Shown: in pieces, positions 41,470-50,090 of the stretch
How positions within the stretch are numbered: the stretch's first letter is position 1
Layout of the letters: each line of letters opens with the position of its first letter
Source: Roseibacterium beibuensis
GTDB taxonomy: Bacteria > Pseudomonadota > Alphaproteobacteria > Rhodobacterales > Rhodobacteraceae
Reading direction: 5' to 3'
DNA length: 64,000 nucleotides
NCBI RefSeq assembly: GCF_039542305.1
Contig: NZ_BAABHW010000005.1
Location: forward strand, 222,852-286,851
Translations under genes and position numbers: made by a program
Notes under the pieces: generated by a model
The model's input: the letters and a program-made list of their open reading frames with translations, nothing else
Databases searched by the model: none
Told to the model about the DNA's origin: nothing

Positions 41470-43062
41470 ATGAAAGGGACAGTTATCGCGCAGAACGAGG
41501 CGCGACGTAGGGGCAGTGCATCCAGGCTAATGGACCGCAGTGATATCGTCTTGGCGACTTCCATCGCCTCGACCTGTATTGCCGCACTGTGCAGTTTCGT
41601 CGTTCTCTCGAACGTGTCCGACGCCCGTATCGGGTCTCGGAGCGCAACCGCCACCGAAGAGTTGGCCGCAATGCGGCCCGCCCCGCGCCCGACCGAGGCG
41701 CGCCAGTATCCCCAGGCCGAGGCCTCGGGGGCGCTGACGCTTGGGGAATTCGAGGATGAGCTTGCAGCCGTGCGCCAGGCGCCGCTGCTCACACCGATGC
41801 GCGCCCCGCGGCTGGCCCTGGCCACGCCGCAGGGTAGCGCGCCAGATGCCGTCGAGCCGGTTTCGGTGCCCGTCATGCTGGGCCGTCCGCCGGTCGAGGC
41901 CGTGCCGCGCCCCCAGATCGGGGTCGAGGTGGTGCAGGTTGCGCGCAACCTGACCACGGCCCGCGCACTGGCCTTGCCGACGCCGTCCGTGCGGCCCGAG
42001 GCGATCATAGCCCGTGCCGTCCCGATCGTGCCTGAAACCCCGGGTGCCGAGGGTGCACCCGAGGCGGCGCCCTCGGTCCTGCTGGCCGCCGTCAGCCCGC
42101 GCCCGGCACTGCGCCCCGAGGGGCTGGCCGACCGCTTCCCGGTCCGCGCCACGCCCGGTCGTGCCGATCCCGGAATCCAGGTCGCCCGCGCCGTCGAGCC
42201 CGAGGAAGAAATCACGCTGGCCCGCTACGAAGATCCGGGCCGCCCCAGCCTTCTGGGTCCGCGCGCAGGGTCGAACCCCTGTTCGTCGCGGCTTGCCGAC
42301 ATCCCGCGCCGCCGTGGCAGCGCGCCCTCCGGCTCTGCCGTCATGGCGAGCCTCGGCAACGGGTCGGGCAGCGGACGCGACAACGCCATCGTCGCGCAGG
42401 CGCTGTCGGGCAACGTCCCGGATTTCCTGCGCGATCTGCAACCGGTCAGCTTCACCGGCATCGCCGGCGGCCGCCAGACCGAGATCACGATCTGCGTGAC
42501 GCCGGATTACCTCGCCATCGGGTCTGATGCCGACCATGTGCGCGTGCCGCTGGGCCTGCCCGCCGCGCTGCGCGTGGCCGACGGGTTCGACATGATGCTG
42601 CCCACGACCCGCATGGTCGACGCGATCTATGCGCAGGCCGACCTGCGCCTGTCGCCCTCGCCCATGACGCCGGGGCCGCAAATGTCCTCGACCGACTACT
42701 TCCTGCGCCATGACGCGACGGTGGACGCCCAGTTCGCCCGTGCCGGTGGGCGTGGCGGCATCCTCGTCGCCGGGCACAAGAAGGACGTGGTCATCGCCAA
42801 CCGCCTGAGCCGTGCGCCCGGACGGGTCGCGATCTATGGCTGGCACCGTTCGAACGGCAACCCGATCCAGCCGCTCTCGACCGTGCATGGCGAATACTAC
42901 GCCGATTACAGCCACGGCATCCGGCTGGTCAGCCGCACGGCTTACGTCAATGGCCGCGCCATCGACCTGCGCAGCCTGCTGACCGATGGCCAGTATGCGA
43001 GCCTCTTGAACGACGATGGCCCGCTGAATTCCACGACCGTGCGGCTCGCCGCACTGCAATAA
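41470..43062 (+). CDS. Membrane-anchored protein with conserved C-terminal domain, unknown function
   Basis: 530 residues from the ATG at 41470; a second start at 41530 (MDRSDIVLA) is equally possible because neither has a clear ribosome site and the first 20 codons include rare ones. One N-terminal membrane segment (IVLATSIASTCIAALCSFVVL), then a long Pro/Ala-rich region to about residue 320, then a folded domain: CVTPDYLAIGSDADHVRVPL, GLPAALRVADGFDMMLPT, TRMVDAIYAQADLRLSPSPM, GHKKDVVIANRLSRAPGRVA, IYGWHRSNGNPIQPLSTVHG. I know this domain only as conserved and uncharacterised; it may bind cell-wall material. Confidence 0.75.
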   Translation: MKGTVIAQNEARRRGSASRLMDRSDIVLATSIASTCIAALCSFVVLSNVSDARIGSRSATATEELAAMRPAPRPTEARQYPQAEASGALTLGEFEDELAAVRQAPLLTPMRAPRLALATPQGSAPDAVEPVSVPVMLGRPPVEAVPRPQIGVEVVQVARNLTTARALALPTPSVRPEAIIARAVPIVPETPGAEGAPEAAPSVLLAAVSPRPALRPEGLADRFPVRATPGRADPGIQVARAVEPEEEITLARYEDPGRPSLLGPRAGSNPCSSRLADIPRRRGSAPSGSAVMASLGNGSGSGRDNAIVAQALSGNVPDFLRDLQPVSFTGIAGGRQTEITICVTPDYLAIGSDADHVRVPLGLPAALRVADGFDMMLPTTRMVDAIYAQADLRLSPSPMTPGPQMSSTDYFLRHDATVDAQFARAGGRGGILVAGHKKDVVIANRLSRAPGRVAIYGWHRSNGNPIQPLSTVHGEYYADYSHGIRLVSRTAYVNGRAIDLRSLLTDGQYASLLNDDGPLNSTTVRLAALQ

Positions 43063-43096
43063 CCGCAAGTCGCAAGACGAGGGACGCGGAAGAGCG

Positions 43097-43132
43097 AGGC
43101 CCGCCACCGGAACACCGGGGCGGGCCTTTCTC
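43097..43132 (+). terminator. Terminator downstream of the membrane-anchored protein gene
   Basis: AGGCCCGCC (43097-43105) pairs with GGCGGGCCT (43119-43127), with an inner CCGG/CCGG stem (43107-43118), followed by TTTCTC. The T tract is short. Confidence 0.65.
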
Positions 43133-43172
43133 ATGTGCCGATCCGGGTCAAGGAGCAGGACCGGTGCAGCCC

Positions 43173-43550
43173 TCAGACGGGATTCTGCGCACCCGCGAAA
43201 TAGATCAGGCGTCCGTCGCCATCATAGATCGGTCGGATGCGCAAACGGTTCACGAAGGGCGACCCGTCCTTGCGGTAATTCAGGATATCGATGGTAAACC
43301 GTGTCTCGGCCTTAAGACCGTACCGAATGGCCTTGATCGCGTGCGGGTTGGTCTCTGGGCCTTGCAGGAACCGACAGTTTCGCCCGACAGCCTCCTCCGG
43401 GGTATATCCGGTCTGGGCCTCGAACTCGTCGCTGACATAGATCATCGGATTGTCCGGGAGCGATGGGTCTGAGATCACCACGCTCATTTCGACCTCATCT
43501 TCTTCCAGCAAAGATCTGACGAAAGCCGTGTCGTCGTTCCTGTTTTCCAT
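43173..43550 (-). CDS. Short LOV blue-light photoreceptor
   Basis: 125 residues, a stand-alone LOV (PAS) domain. The flavin-adduct cysteine is Cys59 in GRNCRFLQGPETNP, and the FMN pocket residues NYRKDGSPFVNRLRIRPIYD follow. Similarity to DsLOV of Dinoroseobacter shibae is striking, including the ending FAGAQNPV and the Met in PMIYVSDEF (Met36), the position where most LOVs carry Ile or Val. DsLOV has a fast dark recovery attributed to that Met. It has no effector domain, so it must work by dimer contacts. Lone minus-strand gene between plus-strand genes. Confidence 0.93.
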   Translation of the reverse strand: MENRNDDTAFVRSLLEEDEVEMSVVISDPSLPDNPMIYVSDEFEAQTGYTPEEAVGRNCRFLQGPETNPHAIKAIRYGLKAETRFTIDILNYRKDGSPFVNRLRIRPIYDGDGRLIYFAGAQNPV

Positions 43551-43833
43551 GCGATGGCTCCCTCATTTACAACACCGGATCATGCGGTCGTCCCAAGATG
43601 CTGCCTATCGCATGTTCGCTGCGCACTCCAATGGCAATTTGGGTCGGAGGCACCGCAGGTCGCCAATCTCGCCGGCGGGATCGGCCTGCGTCCGGGTTCG
43701 TCTCCGCCCACCGTCAGAGATGTTCAAGCCCCCGGTCGCAGGGTCCGGACGCCGCTGCCACGCGGGACGGTTCCGGTGGACCCTGACGCAGCGGTATGCT
43801 ATGGCATGCCTCGGAACATGAGGGGGAACCGGC

Positions 43834-44088
43834 ATGTCAGCAAGCGATATCCTGATGCCCGCCTGGCAGTCTTCTCGGACGGTGGCCCTTGCGCTGATCG
43901 CTGGCTTTGCGCGCAAGACCGGATTTCGCACGCTTGAAGATCGCGTCGAAGCCCTTCCCGTCCGGTCTCAGGCCGTGATCGTGGGGCTGACACTCGCGCT
44001 TCTTTTAGGGTTCAGCCTGTTCGCTGCTCAGTTTGGCCTGCTCGGATTTGCCCTTTATCTTGCGGCGGTTGTCGTCATCATCGGCTGA
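43834..44088 (+). CDS. Small membrane protein, unknown function
   Basis: 84 residues with GAGGGGGAACC before the ATG at 43834. The N-terminal half is soluble, and the C-terminal half holds a long hydrophobic region (AVIVGLTLALLLGFSLFAAQ then FGLLGFALYLAAVVVIIG), probably two membrane helices in a hairpin. It is followed 120 bases later by another tiny membrane protein gene and a terminator. I do not recognise it. Confidence 0.5.
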   Translation: MSASDILMPAWQSSRTVALALIAGFARKTGFRTLEDRVEALPVRSQAVIVGLTLALLLGFSLFAAQFGLLGFALYLAAVVVIIG

Positions 44089-44209
44089 TCCCTTTCCTCA
44101 TGGTTGTTGCGCTGCACCATTTTCAACTGCAGCCGTCATTGTCGCCGAAAAGACTGGCTCTACTTCACGGGTCACAGGCGACCACAGCAACCGAAAGAGA
44201 GGAATGACC

Positions 44210-44383
44210 ATGGAAATCGGTGGCCTAATTCTGAACTTCGGTACGTTGGGTTTTGTTGTAGCCTTTGCCTACATCTCGGCCCGCGCGACCGAAAAATACC
44301 GCAAGTCCAATCCGCCGAAATCGTCCCTGTCCCGGGACGGCATCCAAGAGCGGCTTCAGCAGGCCCGAGTGACAGTGAAATGA
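44210..44383 (+). CDS. Tiny single-span membrane protein, unknown function
   Basis: 57 residues. An N-terminal membrane helix (EIGGLILNFGTLGFVVAFAY) precedes a basic cytoplasmic tail (EKYRKSNPPKSSLSRDGIQE). GAGAGG lies seven bases before 44210, while the ATG at 44204 is too close to it. A clear terminator follows the stop, which supports a real transcript. Function unknown. Confidence 0.55.
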   Translation: MEIGGLILNFGTLGFVVAFAYISARATEKYRKSNPPKSSLSRDGIQERLQQARVTVK

Positions 44384-44387
44384 AAAC

Positions 44388-44416
44388 AGGGGTCCGGAAC
44401 GTCCGGGCCCCTTTTG
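44388..44416 (+). terminator. Rho-independent terminator after the tiny membrane protein gene
   Basis: GGGGTCCGG (44389-44397) pairs with CCGGGCCCC (44403-44411), with one T-G pair, around a five-base loop, then TTTTGGTT. It begins six bases past the stop codon. Confidence 0.85.
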
Positions 44417-44530
44417 GTTGAGACCATCATCGGCTTCGGCATCTTCGGCATCGGCGCACCTATCCCGCTTCCGGTTACTCAGATCAGCCGAACAACATGC
44501 CGAGGCCGGATCATGGGCAATCAACGCCAA

Positions 44531-44562
44531 CGCCCTCGCAGGGATCTGCGAGGGCGCTTTTC
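44531..44562 (+). terminator. Strong terminator-like hairpin with no gene upstream
   Basis: CGCCCTCGCAG (44531-44541) pairs perfectly with CTGCGAGGGCG (44546-44556) around GGAT, followed by CTTTTC. The preceding plus-strand gene already has its own terminator 120 bases earlier. It may end a small RNA in 44417-44562, or serve the convergent minus-strand gene from the far side. Confidence 0.55.
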
Positions 44563-44600
44563 TTGGACCCTGCGGCCCTCGGCAACGGCGAAAACCGCGC

Positions 44601-45623
44601 TCAGATATCGCGGAAGCAGCGGAAACCGAGGTGGTAGTTGTGGTGGCTCGACGGCGACATCACGCGGCTGCCATGCCAGAACGGCGCGCGCCAGCGCGCC
44701 CAATGCTCATGCGCGCGGATCGTGTCCCAGATGAACCACGAGCCCTTCATCTCGGTCACGCCAAGCGTGGTCGAGCCGCGGCTGGCCATCTGGTCCTCGG
44801 CAAGCGGCAGGTTCATGTGCTCGGCGGCGTTGCCGTCGATGTCGTACACCCCCAGAGGCGAGCGGCATTCCGGGAAGGACCCCGCCGGGTAGGTGTTCGA
44901 GCCGCAGCCCTGGAAGCTGCCCCCGTTGCAGCCCGGCGATTTCGACGACCCCGTGGCGCAAACGCCCGAGCGCCATTGGCCGATGGAATAGAGGTTCCGG
45001 GTCGAGGCGTAGCGGTTGTTGTGCCAGCTGCGCATGGTGTTAACGGCCTGCGACATGCCCATGCCGCGGATCATGTCGAACGGGTAATCGGGCGGCAGAA
45101 GCTGACCGGCCGCCGCGCCTTCCCATTCATGGGCGTCGCCGATGCGCTTGCCCTCGGCCGCACAGAGCATCGCTGCCTCGTTGGCGCGCACCCAGGTCAC
45201 CGGGTAGGCCATGGGGATGTTCGGATATTCGAACATGTCGGCACACACGGTCGCATCCGAAGGGCTTTGGGTCTGCGGATCGTAGAGCGGCACCATGAAG
45301 GGCTCGCCGCAGATGCGCTCGAACTCGCGGTTGCGGTAGCTGTTGCGCACCTGCTCGACCGACCCGCCCAGCCGCGCGGCGGCCTGTTCCGGCGTCATCG
45401 GGTGGCGCGTGACAGCGGGGTTGCCCTGCCCCATCCAGGGGGCCGCGGCGAAGATCTCGCGGATGCGGCGCATTTCGCCGGCAGACACGCCTCGGATCTC
45501 GCGCATCTGCTGGAACATCAGTTCGTTGTTCTCGGCCAGGGTCTGGCCCTGCGCGCCGCCCGACAGCATCAGCGCCGCCAGGGCCGCCCCGATGGTGGTT
45601 TTTAGGGTCGTTCCCAGTCGCAT
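44601..45623 (-). CDS. Exported formylglycine-generating-enzyme-like (SUMF1) protein
   Basis: 340 residues. Signal peptide MRLGTTLKTTIGAALAALML with cleavage near GGAQGQ. The FGE-sulfatase domain shows YPVTWVRANEAAMLCAAEGK, GAYDI-like LGVYDIDGNAAEHM and the terminal HLGFRCFRDI. True enzymes carry a cysteine pair, and several cysteines are present, but I cannot say whether the copper site is intact. It is four bases downstream of the large exported protein gene, which is its likely partner. The ATG at 45623 follows GGAG by eight bases. Confidence 0.83.
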   Translation of the reverse strand: MRLGTTLKTTIGAALAALMLSGGAQGQTLAENNELMFQQMREIRGVSAGEMRRIREIFAAAPWMGQGNPAVTRHPMTPEQAAARLGGSVEQVRNSYRNREFERICGEPFMVPLYDPQTQSPSDATVCADMFEYPNIPMAYPVTWVRANEAAMLCAAEGKRIGDAHEWEGAAAGQLLPPDYPFDMIRGMGMSQAVNTMRSWHNNRYASTRNLYSIGQWRSGVCATGSSKSPGCNGGSFQGCGSNTYPAGSFPECRSPLGVYDIDGNAAEHMNLPLAEDQMASRGSTTLGVTEMKGSWFIWDTIRAHEHWARWRAPFWHGSRVMSPSSHHNYHLGFRCFRDI

Positions 45624-45627
45624 CACG

Positions 45628-47394
45628 TCACTCCCTCCGGATGAGATAGAAGAAATCGCGGTTATCGGGCGCGCTGACGAAGCGCGGAATGCGCCCTCCG
45701 TCCGAGCCGCGCACATCGACCTCGGCCATGCCGGTCACGAGGTGCTGCGCCTCCAGCTCCTCTTCCTCGCGCTGGTAGAGCGCCATGTAGGTGTGCTCCT
45801 GGCTGTTCATGTCCAAGAGCATGGCATAATCGCATTGGTACGCCTGGAAGGTGCGCGCCATGCCCGAGGGCGTCGCGGTCGAGAAATAGGCGTAGATCAG
45901 GAACTGCCGCCCCTCGACCGTGCGGGTGCAGGCCCCGGCGCGCAGGGTGCGCAGGTCGGCGTTCGCCGAGCCCGACCAGTTGCCCCCGCCCCAGGAGGTC
46001 ACGCGGGCGCCAGGCACGCCGTCCTCGATGATCGCAACACCGTTCTGGCGCGCGAATTGAAGGGTCGACAGGAACTCGGCCGAGTTGTCTTCCTCGGTCC
46101 AGGTGCGCATGACGACCTCTCCGTCATGGGTCATGTACATGGTGGCGAGGTTTTCCCAAAGACGCGACAAGATCACCCCGTCCACCATGAAGCCGTAATG
46201 GTGGCCATAGTTGAAGGTCGCATAGTCGCCAAAGCGCCAGGCGCCATGGTCGCGCTTGAAGCCGCCGGTGAAGATGGCCGCGACCGACTCCGCGTAGGTG
46301 GGGTTCAGCGTACCGGTGCGCACCAGCGGATCGGGGCTGTCGAACCCGTCGGGGCCGCGGCCCTGGTAGTGGCGATGGCTGGGACGCGAGGACCAGCCAA
46401 GGCGCGGGTGGTCGGTGCCCGGCTCATAGCCGAGGGTGAATTCCCCCATGTCGAAGGCCACGAGGTAGACGTCGGCGCGGCTTTCCACGCCGTCGAGGCG
46501 GTTGGCTCCGGGCACCTGGAAAACCTCGCTAGCGATCATGCCGGGTTGCATGACGCTGGCATAGATGCCGTCGGCGCCGTCCACCTCGTACCAGCTACCG
46601 GCCTGCATGCCGTCCTCGGCGCCGAGAAGGTCAAAGCCCATATAGGGGCGCATCACCGGCGCACGGTCGAGCAGCGCCTCGCCCAGCAGGGCAACACCAT
46701 CGACCTCTTCCTCGATCTCGAGCCCCTCGGACGAGACCATGAAAGCATCCTCGAAGAAGGTGCCCTTGATCAGGTTCACGATGGAGTCGCCAAAAAGCAC
46801 GTTGTCGCGCAGGAACTCGGCCACGGCCTCGCGGGTGGTGCGGTTGCCCGTCACCGGGTTGCGCAGGAAGATCGACCATTCGCAAAGCGGTGCAAAGGGC
46901 AGGCCCGTATCGCGCGCCTCTTGCAGGCCATTGTCCTCCCACGGGGCGCAGAGGATTTCCTCGCCATCCTCGTCACCGGTGCCAAGCACGCGGATCGCCG
47001 GGGCGCCGTCATCTTCGACCAGCGAGATCTGCCAATCGTCCCGATCGGCGTTCTCCAGGTGGTAGTAGCGCGACGACCCGCCCTGCGGCGCGACCTCGAG
47101 GACGAACCAGGCGTTGACATAGGGGTTCATCGACGACAGGCGGTAGGTGGTGCCGTCCTCGGCCACCAGTTCCTCGGAATTCATGAAGGGCTGCATGGCC
47201 CAGATCGAGCCCGGCACGTCCGAACCCAGCGTCGCCATGCGTTCCGCGATGGTCTCGGCATCGGGCGGGGCGATTCCCTGCGCCGCGGCCATGGGCGCGG
47301 ACAGGCAGGCCGCGACGGCCATCGGCGCGGCCATCGCACGCAGGCGGGCGTTGCGTGGCAGGGGAAAACGGTCATTCGAGACAGCTTTGAACAA
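45628..47394 (-). CDS. Large exported protein, unknown function
   Basis: 588 residues from a TTG at 47394 supported by GGAG seven bases upstream; signal peptide with RNARLRAMAAPMAVAACLSA. The first ATG-only alternative is inside that signal. The C-terminal third (IFTGGFKRDHGAW, NYGHHYGFMVDG, LATMYMTHDGEV, ARQNGVAIIEDG, CDYAMLLDMNSQEHTY) has the layout of the phosphodiester glycosidase (NAGPA-like) fold, a weak resemblance. It forms a two-gene unit with the FGE-like gene. Confidence 0.7.
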   Translation of the reverse strand: MFKAVSNDRFPLPRNARLRAMAAPMAVAACLSAPMAAAQGIAPPDAETIAERMATLGSDVPGSIWAMQPFMNSEELVAEDGTTYRLSSMNPYVNAWFVLEVAPQGGSSRYYHLENADRDDWQISLVEDDGAPAIRVLGTGDEDGEEILCAPWEDNGLQEARDTGLPFAPLCEWSIFLRNPVTGNRTTREAVAEFLRDNVLFGDSIVNLIKGTFFEDAFMVSSEGLEIEEEVDGVALLGEALLDRAPVMRPYMGFDLLGAEDGMQAGSWYEVDGADGIYASVMQPGMIASEVFQVPGANRLDGVESRADVYLVAFDMGEFTLGYEPGTDHPRLGWSSRPSHRHYQGRGPDGFDSPDPLVRTGTLNPTYAESVAAIFTGGFKRDHGAWRFGDYATFNYGHHYGFMVDGVILSRLWENLATMYMTHDGEVVMRTWTEEDNSAEFLSTLQFARQNGVAIIEDGVPGARVTSWGGGNWSGSANADLRTLRAGACTRTVEGRQFLIYAYFSTATPSGMARTFQAYQCDYAMLLDMNSQEHTYMALYQREEEELEAQHLVTGMAEVDVRGSDGGRIPRFVSAPDNRDFFYLIRRE

Positions 47395-47725
47395 GGAAGG
47401 GCTCCATGCTTGCAAATAAGGCTGCGGGCAGAGCGCGGCCGGTCGTGGAAATGTTCGGCGATCAGTGTTGCAACAAGTGCCCCTGTGACGCAACGGCGCG
47501 CTAACTATGGCGGTGATCAATTCGGCATCAGTGCAGATCTGGCACATTCGCTCTGCCGCAACGATATTCCTTGTGATTAACGAAGTCTTAACCTGATCGC
47601 GGATTAGGCTTGGAGGGTGCGCCCCGCGATATCGCGAGCGGCGGGGAACCGGATGGCCCGCGCCCTTCGGTCGGGGAGCACGCGCCGGGACACGTTACAA
47701 ACCAATCGGACAAGGGGGCAAACCG
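47395..47725. other. Intergenic region with divergent promoters
   Basis: 331 bases between the large exported protein gene (minus) and the TPR-like gene (plus). It is less GC-rich than the coding parts around 47500-47600 (for example TTGTGATTAACGAAGTCTTA), as expected for promoters. No RNA gene or repeat recognised. Confidence 0.5.
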
Positions 47726-48319
47726 ATGGAACGAAAACGCAAGACCGAACTGGACGCGGGGCTGGCCGTCGCGGCGCTGAGGACGGGAAACCCCGGCGCA
47801 GCCCGGCAGGCGGCCGAATCCGGTCTGAGCCACAGCCCGGGGGACAAATCGCTGCTGCGACTGCTGCTTCTGGCGCAGATGAGCATGGAGGACCGCGACG
47901 CCGCGCAACAAACCGAGGCGCGGCTGGCCACGGACACGCTGGATGACGACACGTTCGATGTGCTGCTGGCCGCGGCGCTTGCGGCCAACCGCGTGTCCGA
48001 CGCGCGCGACCTGATTGCCCGCGCCGACCGGGAGGCACAGGTCTCTGCCCCGCTGCGCGCGATGGGGCGGTCGCGAATCGCGATGCATCTGGGCGATGTC
48101 GAAGCGGCAAAGGCCATTCTCGTTTCGGCGATCGAGGCCCATCCCGAGGCCACCGCCCTGCGCGCGATGATGACCGAAACGCTGATGGCGTCGGGCGGCG
48201 CGGCCTATGCCCGCGATGTGCTGGGCCGGTTGGGTCAGCCACCGAAGAACCCCGACCCCGAGGACGCGGTCAGCACCCGCCCCCCGGCCCCGCCGGAGGA
48301 TACCGCCAAGGGGGCTTAG
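47726..48319 (+). CDS. TPR-like protein of unknown function
   Basis: 197 residues. Helical repeats of the TPR kind are seen in ALRTGNPGAARQAAESGLSH, LLAAALAANRVSDARDLIAR and HLGDVEAAKAILVSAIEAHP. No signal peptide or membrane segment, and a Pro-rich C-terminal tail. The ATG has AAGGGGG about nine bases upstream. Its stop overlaps the convergent modC stop by four bases. Confidence 0.65.
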   Translation: MERKRKTELDAGLAVAALRTGNPGAARQAAESGLSHSPGDKSLLRLLLLAQMSMEDRDAAQQTEARLATDTLDDDTFDVLLAAALAANRVSDARDLIARADREAQVSAPLRAMGRSRIAMHLGDVEAAKAILVSAIEAHPEATALRAMMTETLMASGGAAYARDVLGRLGQPPKNPDPEDAVSTRPPAPPEDTAKGA

Positions 48320-49398
48320 CCGCTGACATCGTCCGGCGCGATGGACACGGTCTTGACGATGGCGAAACACTCCGCCCCCTCCGACAGCCCGAGCGCGCCG
48401 ACCGACCGCTGCGTGACCCGTGCCAGCACCCGTCCGGCCGGCGTGTCCAGCGCGACCATCGCACCCGGTCCCGCGCCGCGCCGTATGCTGTCGATCCGGC
48501 CCGGAACGATGTTCAGGGCCGACAAGCCCTCGGGTCGCGTGCGCGACAACAGGACATCCTGCGCCGCGATGCGCAGGCGCACGGTCGTTCCAACCGTGGC
48601 CGCCACGCGCGGCAGGAACAGCGGCACCCCGCCCGCCTGCAACTCGCTCAACCCGTCTTCGTGATGGGCCGCCACGCGCGCCCCGATCACCGCCCCGGCC
48701 CCGCGCGGGCCAAGCGGCATCACCTCCGGATCGCCAAGCACCTCGGCCGCGGGCCCCTGCGCCACCACGCGACCGGCATCCAGCGCAACAACGGTGGTCG
48801 CCAGGCGGGCGACCTCGGCCGGGGAATGGCTGACATAGAGGATGGGCACCCTGGCCTCGTCCCGCAGCCGCTCGAAATACGGGATGATCTCGGCTTTTCG
48901 CGCCTCGTCCAGCGCGGCCAGCGGCTCATCGGCCAGGATCAGGCGCGGCGAGGACAGGAGGGCGCGGCCCAGTGCAACGCGGCTTTTCTCACCGCCGGAG
49001 AGCGCGCCGGGTCGCCGAGACAGGAGGTGTCCGATCCCCAGCATCTCGACCACCCGGTCGATTTCGGCCTGCGGTGCCCGCTCGGGCGCAAACCACCGCC
49101 CGAAGGTCAGGTTCTGCCGCACGGTCAGATGCGGGAACAGGCGCGCGTCCTGAAACACGTAGCCGAGCCTGCGGTGATGCACCGGCAGGTTCACCCCGGC
49201 CGCGCGGTCGAAAAGCGGCATGCCGTCGATGGAGATCCTGCCCGCATCCGGGTGAAGAAGTCCCGCCACGGAATTGATAATGCTTGTCTTTCCAGACCCC
49301 GACCGCCCGAACAGCGCGGTTATGCCGGACGGCGCCGATATCTGCACATCCAGCTGGAAGCTTTTGAAATCGTGCTGAATATCAATCTCGACACTCAT
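48316..49398 (-). CDS. modC: Molybdate ABC transporter, ATP-binding protein
   Basis: 360 residues. Walker A GRSGSGKT (31-38), signature LSGGEKSRVALGRALL, Walker B LILADEPLAALD and VSHSP switch. The C-terminal molybdate-binding Mop-like (TOBE) domain includes LNIVPGRIDSI and GPGAMVALDTPAGRVLARVT. It drives molybdate uptake. The ATG at 49398 overlaps the modB stop (ATGA). The long upstream frame in the same phase is inside modB. Confidence 0.95.
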   Translation of the reverse strand: MSVEIDIQHDFKSFQLDVQISAPSGITALFGRSGSGKTSIINSVAGLLHPDAGRISIDGMPLFDRAAGVNLPVHHRRLGYVFQDARLFPHLTVRQNLTFGRWFAPERAPQAEIDRVVEMLGIGHLLSRRPGALSGGEKSRVALGRALLSSPRLILADEPLAALDEARKAEIIPYFERLRDEARVPILYVSHSPAEVARLATTVVALDAGRVVAQGPAAEVLGDPEVMPLGPRGAGAVIGARVAAHHEDGLSELQAGGVPLFLPRVAATVGTTVRLRIAAQDVLLSRTRPEGLSALNIVPGRIDSIRRGAGPGAMVALDTPAGRVLARVTQRSVGALGLSEGAECFAIVKTVSIAPDDVSG

Positions 49399-50087
49399 GC
49401 GCTGCCAACCCGCCGCGCCACCGCGCGCGCCAGCCATTCCGACAGGACCAGCGCGGCCATCGCCACCCCGACCGACACGAGGACCAGACGCACGGCCGCG
49501 TCCTCTCCGCCCGGCACTTGCAGGAAGGCGTAGATGGCCGAAGGCACCGTGCGGGTTTCGCCGGGAATGTTCGAAACGAAAGTGATGGTCGCGCCGAACT
49601 CTCCCATCGCCTTGGCGAAGGCGAGGATCGCGCCCGCGATGATCCCCGGAAGCGTCAGGGGCAATGTCACCGTCAGGAAGACCCAAACGCGCGAGGCGCC
49701 CAGCGTCGCGGCCGCCCGCTCCAGCCCGGGATCGACCGCCTCGATCGACAGGCGGATGGCGCGAACCATCAGGGGAAAAGCCATGATCGCCGCGGCAAGC
49801 GCCGCACCCGTCCAGCGAAAGGCCACCGGCAGGCCCACGGCCTCCAGCACGCCGCCGACCGGCCCCTGGGGCCCGAAGCCCAGCAAAAGAAGGTAGCCCG
49901 TCACCACCGGCGGCAGGATCAGCGGCAGGTGCACCAACCCGTTCAGCAGGCCATGGCCCGGAAACCGCCAGCGGGCCAGCGCATAGGCCACGAAGATGCC
50001 AGGCGGCAAGCTGGCCGCCACGGCCACGGCGGCCACGCGCAGTGACAGGCGCACTGCCTCCCATTCCGCGGGGCCGAGCCAATCCAC
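49395..50087 (-). CDS. modB: Molybdate ABC transporter, permease
   Basis: 230 residues with five membrane segments. ModB marks are LPLILPPVVTGYLLLLGFG and the EAA-type loop ERAAATLGASRVWVFLTVTL. The start is GTG at 50087, three bases after the modA stop. It forms the membrane channel with ModC and ends in an ATGA overlap with it. Confidence 0.95.
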   Translation of the reverse strand: MDWLGPAEWEAVRLSLRVAAVAVAASLPPGIFVAYALARWRFPGHGLLNGLVHLPLILPPVVTGYLLLLGFGPQGPVGGVLEAVGLPVAFRWTGAALAAAIMAFPLMVRAIRLSIEAVDPGLERAAATLGASRVWVFLTVTLPLTLPGIIAGAILAFAKAMGEFGATITFVSNIPGETRTVPSAIYAFLQVPGGEDAAVRLVLVSVGVAMAALVLSEWLARAVARRVGSA

Positions 50088-50090
50088 CGG

